Source: ANME-2 cluster archaeon
GTDB taxonomy: Archaea > Halobacteriota > Methanosarcinia > Methanosarcinales > Methanocomedenaceae
Reading direction: 5' to 3'
DNA length: 9,318 nucleotides
NCBI GenBank assembly: GCA_023544495.1
Contig: JAMJFV010000070.1
Coordinates: forward strand, 1 to 9,318
In this document: positions 6,547 through 9,318 of the stretch, in pieces
Layout of the letters: each line of letters begins with the position of its first letter
Numbering within the stretch: the stretch's first letter is position 1
Program-made: the position numbers and the translations under genes
Notes under the pieces: generated by a model
What the model was told of the DNA's origin: nothing
What the model saw: only the letters and a program-made list of their open reading frames with translations
Databases searched by the model: none

Positions 6547-7077
6547 ATGATGAATGATGAATTGGCAGTCCAGATTATCAGAAGTAAGCGCAGGAAGAAG
6601 ACAATCCAGGCAAAAATGGACGGCAATAGATTGGTCGTCTACATGCCTGCCGGATTGAGTGAAAAGGAGGAGTCAGAGCTCATCAGGAGAATGAAGACAA
6701 AGATCGAGAACAAACGCACCCTCAAGACGCTCAATGACGACGATTACCTGGAAAACCGTGCAAAGGAGCTCAATAAGAAATATTTTAACGGCAGACTTGT
6801 GATCCATTCGATCAAATATGTCACCAACCAGAATACCCGGCGTGGAAGCTGTACTCCGGCACAGGGTAGCATACGTATTTCCCACGAACTTGCCGAAATG
6901 CCCAAATGGGTGCTGGATTATGTGATAATGCATGAGATAACACACCTGGAACACCCCGACCATTCCCGGAAGTTCTGGAACAAGGTACATGAATACAAAT
7001 ATACCGAGCGGGCAAGAGGTTTCCTGATATGCAAAGAAATCGAAAAGCACGACCTTCCAGGGGATGAAAGGCAGTGA
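6547..7077 (+). CDS. YgjP-type (DUF45) zinc metallopeptidase
   Basis: A small soluble zincin-like protein of 176 residues from this start. The diagnostic motif is VIMHEITHLEHPDHSRKFW: His-Glu-x-x-His with the zinc ligands at about His129 and His133, the general base Glu130, and the third ligand probably His139 in PDHSRKFW. This HExxH-x5-H-x3-FW arrangement defines the YgjP/WLM-like DUF45 peptidases. The preceding RRGSCTPAQGSIRIS stretch (about 98-112) is also family-typical. The N-terminal third is basic and lysine/arginine-rich. The physiological substrate is unknown. A TTG at 6541 is possible, but ATG 6547 or 6550 is more likely; the leader is short. The gene leads the plus-strand run and ends 44 nt before coaBC, so it may be co-transcribed with the CoA genes. 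Confidence 0.85.
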   Translation: MMNDELAVQIIRSKRRKKTIQAKMDGNRLVVYMPAGLSEKEESELIRRMKTKIENKRTLKTLNDDDYLENRAKELNKKYFNGRLVIHSIKYVTNQNTRRGSCTPAQGSIRISHELAEMPKWVLDYVIMHEITHLEHPDHSRKFWNKVHEYKYTERARGFLICKEIEKHDLPGDERQ

Positions 7078-7111
7078 ACATCAAAACATTGAATTATCCA
7101 CCAGATAAACA

Positions 7112-7115
7112 GAGG
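7112..7115 (+). promoter_or_regulatory. Ribosome binding site supporting the coaBC ATG at 7122
   Basis: GAGG followed by GTAATT and then ATG 7122 is well spaced. It favours ATG 7122 over the upstream GTG 7074, which overlaps the metallopeptidase stop by four bases and has a poorer site. Confidence 0.45.
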
Positions 7116-7121
7116 GTAATT

Positions 7122-8348
7122 ATGAACAAGCATCCGACATCCCTGCTGACGGGAACCTCATCTGACTCTCTCAGGGACAGGACCATCGTACTGGCTGTTA
7201 CAGGCAGTATTGGAGCCGTGCGCACAGTTGAACTGGCCCGCAAACTGATACGCCACGGTGCCAGTGTGAAAGCAGTGATGAGCGAAGCCGCACAGGGTAT
7301 TATCCACCCGGACGCCCTGCATTATGCCACGGGCCAGCCCGTTATAACCAGGATAACGGGAGCCGTGGAACATGTGGAATATTGCGGGGAGGACGGCGTT
7401 GCCGACCTGTTGCTTGTAGCTCCCTGTACTGCCAATACTATTGGCAAGATGGCAGCGGGTATTGACGATACGCCGCCTACCACTTTTGCTACTACGGCAC
7501 TGGGATGCAGCGTGCCTGTGATGCTCGTGCCAGCCATGCATGGTTCCATGTACAACCACCCGGGAGTGCTGGAGAATATCAGGAAACTGAAACAGAGAGG
7601 GGTACACATATTGGACCCGGTTCTGGCTGAGAAGACTGCCAAGATAGCTACCAATGAACATATTGTGCTTGAGGTTGAGCGGGTACTGGGCAGCGGCAGC
7701 ATGAAAGGCAAAAAAGTGGTCATAACCGGCGGAGGGACTGTAGAACGTATTGACCCGGTCAGGGTCTTGACCAACCGCGCGTCCGGCCGGACCGGTATGG
7801 CACTGGCACTGGAGACATACCGCAGAGGAGCCGATGTGACACTGGTGCTACCCGTACTGCAGGGAATACACAGTACTGGTATTATCGAAATGAAAGCTGA
7901 ATCTGCTGAGGATATGACCCGCTGCGTGCTTGATGAAATTGAGAAGGGATGTGACCTGTTCATAAGTTCTGCGGCTGTATCTGATTATACGGTTGAACCC
8001 CGGGATGATAAGATAAAGTCAGGGCAGGATATGATCACTCTGAACCTTCGTCCCACCAGAAAAATGTTGCAGGCAGTAAGGGATGCGTATCCTGGTCTGG
8101 ACATGATCGGATTCAAGGCTGAGGCTCATATGAGCAGGGATGAAATGCTTGCCTGTGCCAGGGACCTGATGGACAGGTACGGTCTTGTGATGGTGGTTGC
8201 CAATGATGTGGGTACCGGCGGGATGGGGACCGAGAATAATACGGTGTATCTGATGGAGGCCAGTGGTATGGTAACGGGTCCTGTGACCGGGGACAAACAG
8301 GGTATTGCCGGTTCCATACTTGATAAGTACCTTGAGGTTTGCGGATGA
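7122..8348 (+). CDS. coaBC: Bifunctional phosphopantothenoylcysteine decarboxylase / phosphopantothenate-cysteine ligase
   Basis: A 408-residue CoaBC fusion. The C-terminal CoaB half joins 4'-phosphopantothenate to cysteine (CTP-dependent in characterised relatives), and the N-terminal flavin-dependent CoaC half decarboxylates the product to phosphopantetheine. CoaC landmarks are LAVTGSIGAVRTVELARKL (about 23-41), the conserved His84 in GAVEHVE, APCTANT (100-106, equivalent to the bacterial PASANT motif) and LVPAMHGSMY (135-144). CoaB landmarks are VVITGGGTVERIDPVRVLTN (199-218) with RASGRTG, SSAAVSDY (282-289), the KIK triad (297-299) and VVANDVG (358-364). The start ATG 7122 gives MNKHPTSLLTGTSS, resembling the N-terminus of methanogen homologues. 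GTG 7074 would add 16 residues. Pantoate kinase follows with an ATGA overlap, indicating a CoA operon. Confidence 0.94.
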   Translation: MNKHPTSLLTGTSSDSLRDRTIVLAVTGSIGAVRTVELARKLIRHGASVKAVMSEAAQGIIHPDALHYATGQPVITRITGAVEHVEYCGEDGVADLLLVAPCTANTIGKMAAGIDDTPPTTFATTALGCSVPVMLVPAMHGSMYNHPGVLENIRKLKQRGVHILDPVLAEKTAKIATNEHIVLEVERVLGSGSMKGKKVVITGGGTVERIDPVRVLTNRASGRTGMALALETYRRGADVTLVLPVLQGIHSTGIIEMKAESAEDMTRCVLDEIEKGCDLFISSAAVSDYTVEPRDDKIKSGQDMITLNLRPTRKMLQAVRDAYPGLDMIGFKAEAHMSRDEMLACARDLMDRYGLVMVVANDVGTGGMGTENNTVYLMEASGMVTGPVTGDKQGIAGSILDKYLEVCG

Positions 8349-9193
8349 AGGGCAGTGCATTTGCCCCGGCCCATATCACCGGTTTTTTTTGCGTACTGCC
8401 CCATCTGGAACCGCTAAGGACCGGGTCCATTGGGTGCGGGCTGTGTCTTGAAACCGGTATCAGGGCACACATTGAATTTAATTCCGCTGGAGCAGGCACC
8501 ACGCTTAATGGAGAACACACGGATATTCCCACAGTTGAATATGTGTTAAATGAACTTCTGGGGGAAGACAGAGTGCCATTTTCCCTCAACCTTACTTCGG
8601 ATGTACGGCCGGGTTTCGGGTTCGGGGTGAGCGGAGCAGCGGCACTGGCTGCCGGATTTGCCTGCGCACAGGTGTTTGGTACCGGCACGAGCAAACGGGA
8701 TGTTGCGGCTGCAGCCCACTGTGCTGAAGTGTTGAACAGGACCGGGATGGGGGATGTAGCCGGACAGTGTGCAGGAGGATTGGTTATGCGGACTGCACCC
8801 GGAGCGCCCGGGGTGGGGGTCACGCATCAAATACCTGCTAAACCCTGCGAGATCTCCTGGGTGTGCCTGGGGGAGATCTCCACAGCATCGGTACTGGGTG
8901 AGGAGGAGACCATGCAGCGCGTTAATAAGGTGGGGCTGGAGGTATTAAAGTCGCTGCAGGAACGACCGGGATTTGAACATTTCATGTCATTGTCCAGGCA
9001 GTTTTCCATTGAGACCGGGCTTATCAGTAGCCGTGCCCTTGATGCGGTGGAAGCTGTGGAGGCGGAGGGTGGGATGGCCAGCATGGCCATGTTAGGGGAT
9101 ACTGTGTTTTCGTCGGGTGGAGGAGAAGCATTGCAGGAATTCGGGACGGTAGGCCACAGCCGCATCGGATTTGCGGGAGCCCATACCTTGTAG
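8345..9193 (+). CDS. Pantoate kinase, archaeal GHMP family
   Basis: A 282-residue GHMP-family kinase. Archaeal pantoate kinase (EC 2.7.1.169) phosphorylates pantoate to 4-phosphopantoate, which phosphopantothenate synthetase then joins to beta-alanine; this replaces bacterial pantothenate synthetase and kinase. GHMP signs are the N-terminal FAPAHITGFF (6-15), the ATP-binding glycine-rich loop PGFGFGVSG (89-97) followed by a long alanine-rich helix, the NRTGMGDVAGQCAGGL region (131-146) and the C-terminal GDTVFSSGGG and HSRIGFAGAHTL segments. ATG 8345 overlaps the coaBC stop as ATGA, so translation is probably coupled. A TTG at 8339 is less likely. Pairing with coaBC makes pantoate the likely substrate rather than homoserine or mevalonate. 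A T8 run lies at 8383-8390 within codons 13-16. Confidence 0.9.
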   Translation: MKGSAFAPAHITGFFCVLPHLEPLRTGSIGCGLCLETGIRAHIEFNSAGAGTTLNGEHTDIPTVEYVLNELLGEDRVPFSLNLTSDVRPGFGFGVSGAAALAAGFACAQVFGTGTSKRDVAAAAHCAEVLNRTGMGDVAGQCAGGLVMRTAPGAPGVGVTHQIPAKPCEISWVCLGEISTASVLGEEETMQRVNKVGLEVLKSLQERPGFEHFMSLSRQFSIETGLISSRALDAVEAVEAEGGMASMAMLGDTVFSSGGGEALQEFGTVGHSRIGFAGAHTL

Positions 9194-9226
9194 CCGTCAT
9201 GCATTGATGTATTTTGTCTCGATAGA

Positions 9227-9237
9227 TTAATTATTTA
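9227..9237 (+). promoter_or_regulatory. Candidate archaeal TATA box for the gene starting at 9290
   Basis: TTAATTATTTA stands out as AT-only in the 96-nt gap after pantoate kinase. It would place transcription start near 9258-9262 and leave a leader of about 30 nt containing the AGGAGG site. It suggests the next gene has its own promoter. Judged by composition and spacing only. Confidence 0.4.
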
Positions 9238-9277
9238 CGTGAAACGAACATAGTGGGTTGAATATTCACAGCATATC

Positions 9278-9283
9278 AGGAGG
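9278..9283 (+). promoter_or_regulatory. Consensus ribosome binding site AGGAGG
   Basis: AGGAGG followed by ACAAAC and ATG 9290. It is the best-matched and best-spaced ribosome binding site in the window and suggests a strongly translated gene. Confidence 0.75.
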
Positions 9284-9289
9284 ACAAAC

Positions 9290-9318
9290 ATGGCATTATC
9301 CAGATCACGAATTAAATT
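9290..9318 (+). CDS. 5' end of an unidentified gene (partial)
   Basis: The frame starts at ATG 9290 and reads MALSRSRIK before the window ends. Only nine full codons are visible, so no family can be named. The consensus AGGAGG six bases upstream and a TATA-like element about 55 nt upstream make a true gene start likely. The basic N-terminus is compatible with many proteins. Confidence 0.65.

Noticed and set aside
7074..7121. GTG start for coaBC overlapping the metallopeptidase stop codon
   Set aside because: The ATG at 7122 has a better-spaced GAGG site and gives an N-terminus like known methanogen CoaBC proteins; the GTG form remains possible.
8113..8823. 236-codon minus-strand frame opposite coaBC and pantoate kinase
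   Set aside because: It is proline-rich low-complexity translation antisense to two well-supported genes and spans their junction.
8849..8880. Perfect 9-bp inverted repeat (GAGATCTCC / GGAGATCTC) inside the pantoate kinase gene
   Set aside because: Both arms encode Glu-Ile-Ser in frame and the core GAGATCTC is itself a palindrome, so the repeat follows from a repeated tripeptide with the same codons.
1..9318. CRISPR arrays, tRNA or rRNA genes, insertion sequences and phage or defence genes
   Set aside because: No regularly spaced repeats, cloverleaf-like segments, transposases or recognisable defence domains were seen on either strand.

Overview
The window looks like chromosomal DNA from a methanogenic or methane-oxidising euryarchaeon, probably related to Methanosarcinales or ANME-2. 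The evidence is a complete formylmethanofuran:tetrahydromethanopterin formyltransferase (Ftr), a DUF473 protein typical of methanogens, the archaeal pantoate kinase/CoaBC route to coenzyme A, an archaeal PAC2-type proteasome chaperone and an archaeal GlmU-like enzyme. Ribosome binding sites are of the GGAGG/GGTGA type. The genus cannot be fixed by reading alone.

Left block (1-5003, all on the minus strand, read from right to left): GlmU-like sugar-1-phosphate nucleotidylyltransferase/acetyltransferase, UDP-sugar 6-dehydrogenase, a class I/II PLP aminotransferase, a PAC2-family proteasome assembly chaperone ending in an HbYX-like Met-Tyr-Gly, and a DUF473 protein. The first three are tightly spaced (24-nt gap, then the start codon just past the previous stop) and look like one transcript. 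The first two would make activated amino sugars and uronic acids for surface glycans. A 63-nt gap with a small hairpin precedes the PAC2 gene. A short open frame running off position 1 may be the start of another gene.

Middle (5004-5570): about 180 nt upstream of the GlmU-like gene holds a 7-bp inverted repeat. It is followed by a plus-strand gene at 5188-5524 that is broken by a single-base frameshift. Removing one C at 5241-5243 restores a 111-residue protein whose second half reads like a winged helix-turn-helix. A perfect 10-bp hairpin (5554-5576) separates it from the convergent ftr gene and covers the ftr stop codon.

Right block (5571-9318): ftr on the minus strand diverges from a plus-strand run of YgjP-type zinc metallopeptidase, coaBC and pantoate kinase. 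The last two overlap by four bases (ATGA) and together supply two of the archaeal steps from pantoate to phosphopantetheine. A new gene with a perfect AGGAGG site starts at 9290 and is cut by the window end.

Most of the window is ordinary core metabolism. The items most worth a second look are the frameshifted winged-helix gene, the PAC2 C-terminus, the hairpin over the ftr stop and a T8 tract inside the pantoate kinase gene.
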